NCBI GenBank assembly: GCA_026014605.1
Contig: JAOZIC010000074.1
Span: 1-15,604 of the forward strand
Origin: Candidatus Bathyarchaeota archaeon
Lineage (GTDB): Archaea; Thermoproteota; Bathyarchaeia; Bathyarchaeales; Bathyarchaeaceae
DNA length: 15,604 nt
Direction: 5' to 3'
In this document: in pieces, positions 1-7,963 of the stretch
Layout: each line of letters starts with the position of its first letter
How positions within the stretch are numbered: position 1 is the stretch's first letter
Made by a program: the position numbers and the translations under genes
The notes under the pieces: model-generated
What the model was told of the DNA's origin: nothing
Database searches by the model: none
Seen by the model: the letters and a program-made list of their open reading frames with translations, nothing else

Positions 1-649
1 CGAGGGCGAAATTTTTGGTTTAATCGGACTGAACGGTGCAGGAAAAACAACTGCGCTGCGTATTACATCCACGTTACTGTTACCAACATCGGGCACGGTG
101 AAGGTTTTTGGAAAAGACGTAGTAGAAAACGCGGCAGATGTGCGCAACCTGATAAGTTATCTTCCCGAAGAAGCAGGTGCATACAAGAACCTGTCAGGGT
201 ATGAGTATCTCAGGTTCATGGCAAGTTTTAGAACCAAAAACAAAGCAGAAATCGAGAAACTAGTTGATGCTGCAGCTGAGATTTCTGGCTTAGGAGACCG
301 CCTCAAAGACAAAGTAAAAGGCTACAGCAAAGGAATGAAACGCAGACTCCTAGTTGCTAGGGCGTTAATGACACAACCTAAGCTTGCGATACTGGATGAA
401 CCAAACAGTGGTTTGGATGTTCTTCATTCGGTTCATGTTCGCACATTGATTAAGCGTTACGCAAAAGAGCATAACGTCACGATTCTTCTTTCTAGCCATA
501 ACATGCTTGAAGTTGAGTATCTGTGCGACAGGGTAGCTTTGGTTAACAAGGGCAAGGTTGTTGTTGAAGGCACTCCAGCTGAACTTAAAACAAAATACAA
601 GGCAGTTAATCTTGAAGAAGTGTTCGGGGAGGTAGTTGGTTTTGTTTAG
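1..649 (+). CDS. ABC-2 type exporter, ATP-binding subunit (5'-truncated)
   Basis: This is the nucleotide-binding subunit of an ABC-2 type transporter, hydrolysing ATP on the cytoplasmic side to power the permease encoded next. The frame is open from base 2 and enters the window just before the Walker A motif GLNGAGKTT, so roughly the first 25 residues lie outside; the GTG at 98 is internal and not the start. Visible in order are Walker A, a Q-loop region (LISYLPEE), the ABC signature in a KGYSKGMKRRL context, Walker B with catalytic glutamate (LAILDEPNSGLD), and the H-loop histidine (LLSSHNM). The visible 215 residues end with the short C-terminal stretch usual for NatA/CcmA-like ATPases. The stop overlaps the permease start, so the two are translationally coupled. 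The substrate cannot be deduced; drugs, ions or lipids are all possible for the family. Confidence 0.93.
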   Translation, partial: EGEIFGLIGLNGAGKTTALRITSTLLLPTSGTVKVFGKDVVENAADVRNLISYLPEEAGAYKNLSGYEYLRFMASFRTKNKAEIEKLVDAAAEISGLGDRLKDKVKGYSKGMKRRLLVARALMTQPKLAILDEPNSGLDVLHSVHVRTLIKRYAKEHNVTILLSSHNMLEVEYLCDRVALVNKGKVVVEGTPAELKTKYKAVNLEEVFGEVVGFV

Positions 650-1946
650 CGGTTTACTAAACATCATAACAAAAGAAGTTAAAGAAATGGTCAGAGACCC
701 CAAAATTTTGCTAAGCATGATAATTGTTCCTTTGCTGATGTTTCCACTGATGGGTTTTGCAGTCCAAACATCAGTTGAGTCAGCAGAACAAAGCATACAA
801 GAAACGTCAATTGCAATAGTAGACCAAGACCAAGGCCCGGTAGCAGCTAGCCTTGAAACCTATCTAACAATGTTCAATTTCACATTAACACACTTTGACG
901 ACTTAACCATAGACCAAGCTGTACAACAAATGCAAGACTCCAACTTCACAAACCTAGTTATAATTCCCGATGGATTCAGCCAAAACATAACCAACGGAGG
1001 GACGTCAGACCTCACAGTTTACACACCCTTCAGCGGCGGAGGCGGGATAGCTTCTGCTTCACAATCGTCTGTTATTAGCAGCGTGATTTTCAATTTTGCA
1101 GACGCGATTGTTGACCAAAGAATTCAAGAAGGGTTCCCAGGAGCAGACACAACAGAAATCCTAAACCCCATAATGTGGGACGAAAAATCGATAGTTAAAG
1201 GTCAAAGTGCAGATGTTGGTCCTAGCGTTTTGTTTGGTTTGATGATATCTCAGTCAATAGCAATGCCAGTTGGAATAATGACTTTGCTCATTTTTGCCAT
1301 GCAGCTTGCAGCAACCACAGTTGCGTCAGAAAAAGAAGAAAAAACTCTGGAAACTTTGCTAACTATGCCCATCAACCGCACCACAATATTGGCTGGAAAA
1401 CTAACAGGCTCAATAATCGTTGCACTTGTTGGAGCCGTAGCATACCTTCTTGGCTTAAGTTACTACATGAGCTCATTTACAGGCATGATGGGAACAGGTA
1501 ACATAGACCTTGCAGCTCTGGGATTGGCTCCCACAATTGAGTCATATGCAATTCTTGGAGTTTCCTTGTTCATGGCACTCTTGTCAGCGTTGGCGCTGGC
1601 GATTTCGTTGTCTGTCTTTGCAGAGGATGTTAGAGGCGCCCAAGCACTGGTTGGTCCGCTTTCAATTCTGTTCATTGTCCCAATGGTGTTCACAATGTTT
1701 ACTGACATTAACGCGCTACCGTTTCCGCTTTCAATAATAATGCTTGCAATACCTTTCACGCATTCGATGCTGGCAACCAATGTAACATTCACCGGAAACT
1801 ACATCGGAGCAATCGGCGGAATCGTTTACATGGCAATATTCACTATCGTGGTGCTGTATATTGCGTCCAGACTGTTTGGAACAGAAAAAATCTTAACAGC
1901 GAAACTAAAGTTCAAACGAAGAACAAAAAGTATACCGAGAGAGTAA
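642..1946 (+). CDS. ABC-2 type exporter, permease subunit (NatB-like)
   Basis: Membrane subunit partnering the upstream ATPase. I see an N-terminal cytoplasmic helix (IITKEVKEMVRDPK), TM1 at about residues 20-42, a large extracytoplasmic domain to about residue 205, then five further hydrophobic segments, the layout of ABC2_membrane_3/NatB permeases. The cytoplasmic coupling segment ASEKEEKTLETLLTMPINR follows the second membrane segment and is the typical 'E-E-x-T-L-E-x-L-L-x-x-P' motif. The basic C-terminus (KFKRRTKS) lies inside. I chose the TTG at 642 because the Shine-Dalgarno GGAGGT at 628-633 is 8 bases away; the TTG at 636 would leave only 2. The gene overlaps the ATPase end by 8 bases. 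Its stop codon sits in the loop of a terminator hairpin. Substrate unknown. Confidence 0.9.
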   Translation: MFSGLLNIITKEVKEMVRDPKILLSMIIVPLLMFPLMGFAVQTSVESAEQSIQETSIAIVDQDQGPVAASLETYLTMFNFTLTHFDDLTIDQAVQQMQDSNFTNLVIIPDGFSQNITNGGTSDLTVYTPFSGGGGIASASQSSVISSVIFNFADAIVDQRIQEGFPGADTTEILNPIMWDEKSIVKGQSADVGPSVLFGLMISQSIAMPVGIMTLLIFAMQLAATTVASEKEEKTLETLLTMPINRTTILAGKLTGSIIVALVGAVAYLLGLSYYMSSFTGMMGTGNIDLAALGLAPTIESYAILGVSLFMALLSALALAISLSVFAEDVRGAQALVGPLSILFIVPMVFTMFTDINALPFPLSIIMLAIPFTHSMLATNVTFTGNYIGAIGGIVYMAIFTIVVLYIASRLFGTEKILTAKLKFKRRTKSIPRE

Positions 1947-1971
1947 ACATCTCTCGTTTCCATTTTTGTTT
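1936..1971. terminator. Bidirectional terminator between permease and carB
   Basis: A perfect 7-bp inverted repeat (CGAGAGA at 1936-1942, TCTCTCG at 1950-1956) has a 7-base loop containing the permease stop codon. On the plus strand it is followed by a T-rich run (1957-1971, overlapping the carB stop). On the minus strand the same hairpin is followed by a CTTTTTGTTC tract within the permease coding end. It can therefore serve both convergent transcripts. Confidence 0.65.
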
Positions 1972-4900
1972 ACCAGAACTTCTTTGGCAAACTGTCCATG
2001 TACTCGTTTAATGAACGTATATCGAACTTGTTTGCTTCACGCTGCTCAAGTATCCTTGTCAGTGCTGTTGCCAACTGCAGATTCGTTAATACTGGAATAT
2101 TGAATTCAACAGCTAGCCTGCGGATGGTGTATTCGTCTTCGAGAACTTCAGCAAAGGTAACCAAGTGGTTGGGCATGGGTATGTTGATGACCAAATCGAT
2201 TTTGCCTTCTTGAATATACTCAACTATGTTTGGTGTTTGCTCTTGTTCGCGTACCTTGTGCAGCACCGAAATGTTGTTTACTCCCGCGTTCTGCAAAGCT
2301 TTGGCAGTGTTTTTTGTTGCATAGATTTTGAAGCCCATCTCCCGCAGAGCCCTGCCGATGGGGATAACCTCTTCTTTGAGTTTCTTGCCACCAACAGTTA
2401 TCAACACTGAACCGCCTACAGGAGGCATCTTGAATTCAGCAGACTGCAACGCCTTCGACAAAGCGTCCGTGAAGTTTTCTCCCAGACACGCGACCTCGCC
2501 TGTGCTTAGCATTTCTACTCCGAGTACTGGGTCGGCTCCGCTTAGGCGCATGAAACTGAACTGTGGAACCTTTACGCCAACGTGGGTGATTTCTGGAAGG
2601 TCGGTAAAGCCTACGTCCTTGAATTTTTTGCCCAACATCGTTAAGGTTGCAAGTTCTATCATGTTGACTCCGCGTGTTTTGCTGACATAGGGCATGCTCC
2701 TTGATGCCCTTAGGTTGCATTCGATAACGTAGGTTACGCCGTCTTTCACAAGGTACTGGATGTTGTATGGTCCCCTGATGTTGAGGGCTTTTACGATTTT
2801 GTGGGTGTAATCTGAAACAGTTCGTAGCACGTCGCTGTCTAATGTCAACGAGGGAATACCCATAGTAGCGTCGCCGCTGTGAACTCCAGCGTTTTCAACG
2901 TGCTCAACAATCGCGCCGATGATGTTGTCTTCGCCGTCGTAGACTCCGTCAACTTCTACTTCTTTGGCGTTTTCGATAAACTTGGAGATAACCGCGGGGT
3001 GCTCCCTGGAAACTTTAGCCGCCAACTTGAGGTAAGTTTCCAACTCCCCTTCAGTAAACGCAACACGCATCGCAGAACCAGACAAAACATAGCTCGGACG
3101 AATAAGAACAGGGTACCCAACCTTTGTGGCAAACTTTTTGAGGTCACTGGTTGTGGATAGGTCCCTCCATTCGGGTTGTGGAATTCCAAGTTTGTCAAGC
3201 AGGGCACTGAATTTAACTCGGTCTTCTGCCATGTCGATGCTTTCTCCCGAGGTACCAAGGATGTTTACTCCTGCTTTGGAGAGTTTCAATGCAAGGTTGT
3301 TGGGGATTTGTCCGCCTACGCTTGCGATTACGCCGAGGGGTTGTTCTTTGTCGTAGATGTCCAAGATACGTTCCAGGGTTAGTTCTTCGAAGTATAGTTT
3401 GTCGCTCATGTCGTAGTCTGTGGAAACCGTTTCAGGGTTGTAGTTAACCATGATAGCCTCTTCAATGCCGTTCTTTTTCAGAGCCCAAATCGTGTTAACT
3501 CCACACCAGTCAAACTCAACGCTTGAACCGATACGGAAAACTCCTGCTCCAAGAACGATGACTTTCTTGTTGTTTGAACTGAACTTGATGTCGTCTTCGT
3601 CTCCGCCGTAGGTCAAATACAAGTAGTTAGTCTGCGCAGGCCACTCAGCCGCAAGAGTGTCAATCTGTTTAATCGCGGGAACTATGTTTGCTTCTTTGCG
3701 CATTTTTCGGATTTCAAACTGGTCTGTTCCGCGGCATATTGCGATTTGTTTGTCAGAAAAGCCGATGCGTTTTGCTTCACGGATGGTATCCAAGAAGTCT
3801 TTATCGGTCTGTTTAATCGTTGACAGCGTGTTTTGCATGTCGATAACGTTTTGGATTTTGTGCAAAAAGAACGGGTCAACACCGCTCAACTTGTAAATTT
3901 CTGCAACTGACATTCCCTGCTTTAGCGCCTTAACAATCATGTACAAACGTTGATCAGTGGGCTTTGCTAAAGCGTCTTTAAGTTTGTCTAATGGTTCGGG
4001 TTCGTCTTCGTCGGCGTTACAAACCAAACCCAGTTTCCCAATATCCAGCATACGAACCGATTTCTGAAGCGCCTCCTCAAAGCACCGTCCTATTCCCATG
4101 ACTTCGCCGACGGATTTCATCTGAGGACCGATGTGGCGGTCTACGTTTCGGAATTTTTGCAGGTCCCAGCGTGGGTACTTGACTACAAGGTAGTCCAATG
4201 CGGGTTCAAAACATGCTGTGGTTACGCGGGTTACCTTGTTTTGCAGCTCAGGCAACGTGTAACCGATACACAGTTTGGCTGCGATATACGCGATTGGGTA
4301 ACCTGTTGCTTTGCTTGCCAGCGCAGAGCTTCGTGAAAGTCGGGCGTTTACTTCTATGGCGCGGATTTTCTCTGATTGGGTATCCAGCGCCCATTGGATG
4401 TTGCATTCGCCGACTACGCCTAGGCTGCGTATGGCGCTTATTGATGCTGAACGAAGAATGTGATACTCCCTGTTAGAAAGCGTTTGTGAAGGAGCAACTA
4501 CTATGGAGTCGCCTGTGTGTACTCCCATGGGGTCAAAGTTTTCCATGTTACAGACGATGATGCAGTTGTCGTCGTAGTCGCGCATAACCTCGTATTCGAC
4601 TTCTTTCCAGTGCCCCAGATACTCTTCTATTAGTACCTGTGAAATCATGCTCTGACCCAAGGCACGGCTGACTATGTCTTTTAGTTCAGTTTCATTATGA
4701 GCTACGCCTGAGCCTTTACCGCCCAACGTGTAAGCCACACGGATGATAACAGGATAACCGATTTCCCTGCCCACCTCAACGGCGTCTTCCAAGGTGCTGG
4801 CGGATTTGCTTTTAGCAATCGAAACATCCGCTTTGAGCATAGACTGCCTGAACAGTTCGCGGTCTTCGGTGTCTTCTATTGTTTTTACTGGTGTTCCCAA

Positions 4901-5245
4901 TACTTTGACGCCGTATTTGTCAAGAATTCCCCTTTGGGCAAGTTGGACTCCGCAGTTCAGGGCGGTTTGTCCACCAAAACTTAGCATAATCGCGTCGGGG
5001 CGTTCTTTGGCGATGACTTCTTCCACAAACTCGGGAGTCACGGGCAGAAGGTATACTTTTCCTGCTAACCGTGGGTCGGTTTGGATTGTTGCGATGTTTG
5101 GGTTAACCAGTACGGTTTCGATTCCTTCTTCACGAAGAGCTTTCAGGCATTGGCTGCCTGAGTAGTCGAATTCTGCGGCTTCGCCGATTTTGATTGCGCC
5201 GCTGCCCAATACTATGACCTTTTTTATCCACTCGAATTTGGGCAT
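1970..5245 (-). CDS. carB: Carbamoyl-phosphate synthase large subunit
   Basis: Makes carbamoyl phosphate from bicarbonate, two ATP and ammonia channelled from CarA, feeding arginine and pyrimidine synthesis in the cytoplasm. At 1091 residues it is full length and unsplit. The two homologous ATP-grasp halves are visible: the carboxyphosphate half (about 1-400, opening VIVLGSGAIKIGEAAEFDYSG, with EVNARLSR at 298-305) and the carbamoyl-phosphate half (about 560-935, reopening VIVLGAGVFRIGSSVEFDW, with ECNLRASR at 842-849). Between them is the oligomerisation domain (about 405-555). A C-terminal methylglyoxal-synthase-like allosteric domain (about 945-1091) suggests effector control, but the effector cannot be read from sequence. 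ATG start, with Shine-Dalgarno GGAGG (complement of 5254-5258) 8 bases upstream, inside the end of carA. The carA stop TAA directly abuts this ATG. Last gene of the arg/car cluster. Confidence 0.97.
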   Translation of the reverse strand: MPKFEWIKKVIVLGSGAIKIGEAAEFDYSGSQCLKALREEGIETVLVNPNIATIQTDPRLAGKVYLLPVTPEFVEEVIAKERPDAIMLSFGGQTALNCGVQLAQRGILDKYGVKVLGTPVKTIEDTEDRELFRQSMLKADVSIAKSKSASTLEDAVEVGREIGYPVIIRVAYTLGGKGSGVAHNETELKDIVSRALGQSMISQVLIEEYLGHWKEVEYEVMRDYDDNCIIVCNMENFDPMGVHTGDSIVVAPSQTLSNREYHILRSASISAIRSLGVVGECNIQWALDTQSEKIRAIEVNARLSRSSALASKATGYPIAYIAAKLCIGYTLPELQNKVTRVTTACFEPALDYLVVKYPRWDLQKFRNVDRHIGPQMKSVGEVMGIGRCFEEALQKSVRMLDIGKLGLVCNADEDEPEPLDKLKDALAKPTDQRLYMIVKALKQGMSVAEIYKLSGVDPFFLHKIQNVIDMQNTLSTIKQTDKDFLDTIREAKRIGFSDKQIAICRGTDQFEIRKMRKEANIVPAIKQIDTLAAEWPAQTNYLYLTYGGDEDDIKFSSNNKKVIVLGAGVFRIGSSVEFDWCGVNTIWALKKNGIEEAIMVNYNPETVSTDYDMSDKLYFEELTLERILDIYDKEQPLGVIASVGGQIPNNLALKLSKAGVNILGTSGESIDMAEDRVKFSALLDKLGIPQPEWRDLSTTSDLKKFATKVGYPVLIRPSYVLSGSAMRVAFTEGELETYLKLAAKVSREHPAVISKFIENAKEVEVDGVYDGEDNIIGAIVEHVENAGVHSGDATMGIPSLTLDSDVLRTVSDYTHKIVKALNIRGPYNIQYLVKDGVTYVIECNLRASRSMPYVSKTRGVNMIELATLTMLGKKFKDVGFTDLPEITHVGVKVPQFSFMRLSGADPVLGVEMLSTGEVACLGENFTDALSKALQSAEFKMPPVGGSVLITVGGKKLKEEVIPIGRALREMGFKIYATKNTAKALQNAGVNNISVLHKVREQEQTPNIVEYIQEGKIDLVINIPMPNHLVTFAEVLEDEYTIRRLAVEFNIPVLTNLQLATALTRILEQREANKFDIRSLNEYMDSLPKKFW

Positions 5246-6391
5246 TTAGTGTTCCTCCGCAAGTTTTCGGAATCGGTCAAACAGAAATTCTGTGTCGTAA
5301 GGTCCGGGTGATGCTTCTGGGTGCCACTGTAGCGCGAAGGCGGGTTTGGTTTTGTGTTTTACGCCTTCAACTGTTTGGTCGTTGGCGTTTTTGAACCACT
5401 CTATTAACCCTGTGTCTGCTATGGATTCCCGTTTCACGGTGTAGCCGTGGTTCTGGGTAGTAATATAGCACCTGCCAGTCTCCAAATCCAACGCAGGCTG
5501 GTTCTGAGACCTGTGACCATACTTTAGTTTGTACGTGTCGCCGCCCAACGCTAGGGCTAGTATCTGGGTTCCAAGGCATACTCCCATCATTGGCATGTCC
5601 ATGTCAACGAGTTGTCGGACTGTTTCGATGGTTTTTATGCATTGTTTGGGGTCGCCTGGACCGTTGCTTATCATTACGCCGTCAGGTTTGTAGTCCATAA
5701 CCTGTTCTAGCGAGTAGTCGTAGGGTACCCTGTATACGTCAAAGCCTCTTCGTAGAAGGTTGCGGAGTATGCCGTATTTGACTCCACAATCTAACAATAC
5801 CGCGGTTTTGTCTCCTCCCGACGGATAAAATATAGGCTCTTTTACTGTGACCTGTTTTGCTAGGTCGGTGGAGTTTGGGTCTGGAACTGTTTTGACCTCT
5901 TTTCGTAGTTGTTCTAGGTCGGGTTCCTCGTCTGCTTCGTAGACTTTTAGGATACCAAGCATTACTCCGTGGACTCGAAGTTTTTTAGTGAGTTTTCTTG
6001 TGTCAATCCCGTAGATTCCGGGGATGTCCTCGTCTTTTAGCCACTGGTCCAAGGTTCGCTGTGACGCCCAATGGAACGGGTGTTTGCATAGTTCGTGGAC
6101 GATAAAGCCTGTTGCTTTGATGGTGTCGGATTCAAAATATTTCAGGACACCTTGTTCTTTGTCGTATGGTGGAACACCGTAGTTTCCAACCAACGGATAC
6201 GTGAAGGTCAGGATTTGTCCCTTGTATGATGGGTCGGTTAACGATTCGGGGTAACCAACCATGGAAGTTGAAAAGACTATTTCGCCAGATACTTGTTTTG
6301 TTGCGCCAAAGCCGTGTCCAACAAAGGTGGAGCCGTCTTCCAAAACGAGAACAGCCTTGCCAGTTTTCGACGAGGATTGATATGTTTTCAC
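5246..6391 (-). CDS. carA: Carbamoyl-phosphate synthase small (glutaminase) subunit
   Basis: Hydrolyses glutamine and delivers ammonia to CarB. The 381 residues comprise the CPSase small-chain N-terminal domain (about 12-150; LVLEDGSTFVG, GEIVFSTSMVGYPESLTDPSY) and a class I glutamine amidotransferase domain (about 195-378). The catalytic triad is visible: Cys272 in MGVCLGTQ, His357 and Glu359 in LQWHPEASPGP; the oxyanion-side motif SNGPGDP is at 242-248. The start is GTG at 6389-6391. It is 20 bases beyond the argH stop and has only a weak AGGT-like Shine-Dalgarno, so a slightly different N-terminus is possible; family members often begin near the KAVLVLEDG stretch at residue 12. The TAA stop is followed without a gap by the carB ATG, which fits equimolar, coupled synthesis of the two subunits. 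Confidence 0.97.
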   Translation of the reverse strand: MKTYQSSSKTGKAVLVLEDGSTFVGHGFGATKQVSGEIVFSTSMVGYPESLTDPSYKGQILTFTYPLVGNYGVPPYDKEQGVLKYFESDTIKATGFIVHELCKHPFHWASQRTLDQWLKDEDIPGIYGIDTRKLTKKLRVHGVMLGILKVYEADEEPDLEQLRKEVKTVPDPNSTDLAKQVTVKEPIFYPSGGDKTAVLLDCGVKYGILRNLLRRGFDVYRVPYDYSLEQVMDYKPDGVMISNGPGDPKQCIKTIETVRQLVDMDMPMMGVCLGTQILALALGGDTYKLKYGHRSQNQPALDLETGRCYITTQNHGYTVKRESIADTGLIEWFKNANDQTVEGVKHKTKPAFALQWHPEASPGPYDTEFLFDRFRKLAEEH

Positions 6392-6411
6392 AGTTCTTTA
6401 ACCTACAATTT

Positions 6412-7899
6412 TTAACTATTTGTTTCGTTTGACAAGCAGCGCTTAACCGCAATATTCAGTTTGATTTCTGCGGCGGCTAACTCGCCTTTTTTGTTCGTTA
6501 AGGTTGTTTTTGTTTCGGCAGCCAACAGTTTCCGAGCATCTAACATTCGTTTGACTTCCAAGGGGGCAGGACCGCCCTTTGTTTTGTGGCTTTCAACGAA
6601 CGTTTTGGGGTCAGTTGCCTGTTTGATGTCCGCCAGTTTAACGTCCAAGATGATTTCCGCACATTCTTGTGCACTCTTATTTAATTGTTCAGGTGTCAAA
6701 TCGGAAAGCGCGAGGTTGTTATCAAGTAGTTCTTTTACTACGGCGCCGACGATTTTGTGTGAAGTCCTGAACGGAATGTCATAGTTTTTCACCAAAACGT
6801 TTGCCAGTTCGGTTGTTGTGGCAAATTTTAGGACCTGTTTCTTGAAAATATCCGATTTAATTTCCAAACTTGGAACTAACTCAGAGAGCATATGCGCCGA
6901 GGCTGCAACGGTTTGGATGGAGTCCCAAAGTTTTGGTGTAATCTCCTGAAAGTCCAGATTATACCCTGAAGGCAGCGCAGTCATTGTTGTTGTGGCTGCA
7001 AAAAGGTTGCCTGAAACGTTGTTCATCCTAGCCCTTATTACTTCCAGTACATCGGGGTTCTTTTTCTGGGGCATTATACTGCTGGTGAAGGCAAAACTTT
7101 CTGGAAGTTCCACTAACCCAAAGTCGGGGCTGCTCCAGATTATCAGGTCTTGGGCTATGCGGCTGATGTTAACCGCAACCAACGTGAGGTTAGCCAAAGT
7201 TTCCAAGACAAAGTCGCGGCTGCCAACTGCGTCTATGGAGTTTTCTATTAATCCATAGAATCCGAGCAACTCGGCGGTTTGGTCCCTGTCGATTGGAAAA
7301 CTGGTTGTTGCTATTGCGCCTGCGCCCATTGGAGACATGTTGATTCGCGCATAGGTTTCGGTTAACCTGTCTAGGTCCCTTTGCAGACCATCCACATAAG
7401 ACAACAAAAGGTGCGCAAACGTAATTGGCTGTGCAGGATGCAGATGAGTATAAGACGGAACCAAAGTTTCTGTGTGTTTCTGCGCAAGTTCCACTAACGA
7501 ATCCTGCAAATTCAACAATATTTCCATCAAGTCCAACAGGTCAGCCCTTAGTGCCATCCTGATTGCTGTTGCAACTTGGTCGTTGCGGCTTTTGGCGATG
7601 TGCAGGTTTCCGCCTGTGTCTGTGCCGACTTTTTTGTTGACCTGTTCCTCTACTGCGAGGTGGATGTCTTCCACGGTGGGGTCGGGCGTCATTTTTGGGT
7701 CTAGTTCGGTTAGGGCTTGCAGAAGTTTTGTTCCGGTTTGTTGGGTTATGATGTTTTGGGTGGTCAGCATTGTTACGTGGGCTTTGTTGATTGCTATGAC
7801 TGCTTCCAGTAGTTTTTTGTCACTTTCCATACTTGAAGTGAACGCAGTAACATCTTCCCTTGCGGGGTCTATTCGTCCTCCACGCAACAGTTTAGACAA
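6412..7899 (-). CDS. argH: Argininosuccinate lyase
   Basis: Cleaves argininosuccinate to arginine and fumarate, the last step of arginine synthesis; a homotetramer of the aspartase/fumarase superfamily. The family signature SSIMPQKKNPD is at 273-283, with the flexible-loop serine (Ser273/274) taken to be catalytic by homology. The THLHPAQP segment carries the Thr151-His152 pair corresponding to the catalytic base region, and the third conserved patch is around residues 99-108 (NLHIAKSRND). At 495 residues it is somewhat longer than the usual roughly 460, mainly through a charged C-terminal tail (about 455-495). The TTG start is supported by an AGGTGA Shine-Dalgarno 7 bases upstream. It lies 64 bases after argG, with a hairpin in the gap, and 20 bases before carA. 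Confidence 0.96.
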   Translation of the reverse strand: MSKLLRGGRIDPAREDVTAFTSSMESDKKLLEAVIAINKAHVTMLTTQNIITQQTGTKLLQALTELDPKMTPDPTVEDIHLAVEEQVNKKVGTDTGGNLHIAKSRNDQVATAIRMALRADLLDLMEILLNLQDSLVELAQKHTETLVPSYTHLHPAQPITFAHLLLSYVDGLQRDLDRLTETYARINMSPMGAGAIATTSFPIDRDQTAELLGFYGLIENSIDAVGSRDFVLETLANLTLVAVNISRIAQDLIIWSSPDFGLVELPESFAFTSSIMPQKKNPDVLEVIRARMNNVSGNLFAATTTMTALPSGYNLDFQEITPKLWDSIQTVAASAHMLSELVPSLEIKSDIFKKQVLKFATTTELANVLVKNYDIPFRTSHKIVGAVVKELLDNNLALSDLTPEQLNKSAQECAEIILDVKLADIKQATDPKTFVESHKTKGGPAPLEVKRMLDARKLLAAETKTTLTNKKGELAAAEIKLNIAVKRCLSNETNS

Positions 7900-7933
7900 C
7901 TTTTTTTCACCTTACCAAATTTTTTTGGGAACA

Positions 7934-7960
7934 AGCAACCCAAAGGCTGCGGGTTCCGCT
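7934..7960 (-). other. Intercistronic hairpin between argG and argH
   Basis: In the 64-base argG-argH gap, AGC-AACCC at 7934-7941 can pair with GGGTT-GCT at 7951-7960, giving 8 base pairs with a 2-base bulge around a 9-base loop. A competing pairing of GGAAC (7928-7932) with GTTCC (7953-7957) shares part of one arm. No T-tract follows on the transcribed minus strand, so it does not look like a terminator; an RNA processing or stability element is more likely. Function is inferred. Confidence 0.4.
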
Positions 7961-7963
7961 AGT

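Noticed and set aside
365..796. A 143-codon minus-strand frame across the ABC ATPase/permease junction
   Set aside because: It spans two clearly real plus-strand genes and shows no recognisable domain.
4794..5165. Long plus-strand frames within carB, carA and argH
   Set aside because: All are antisense shadows of well-supported enzymes, with no ribosome-binding sites or motifs.
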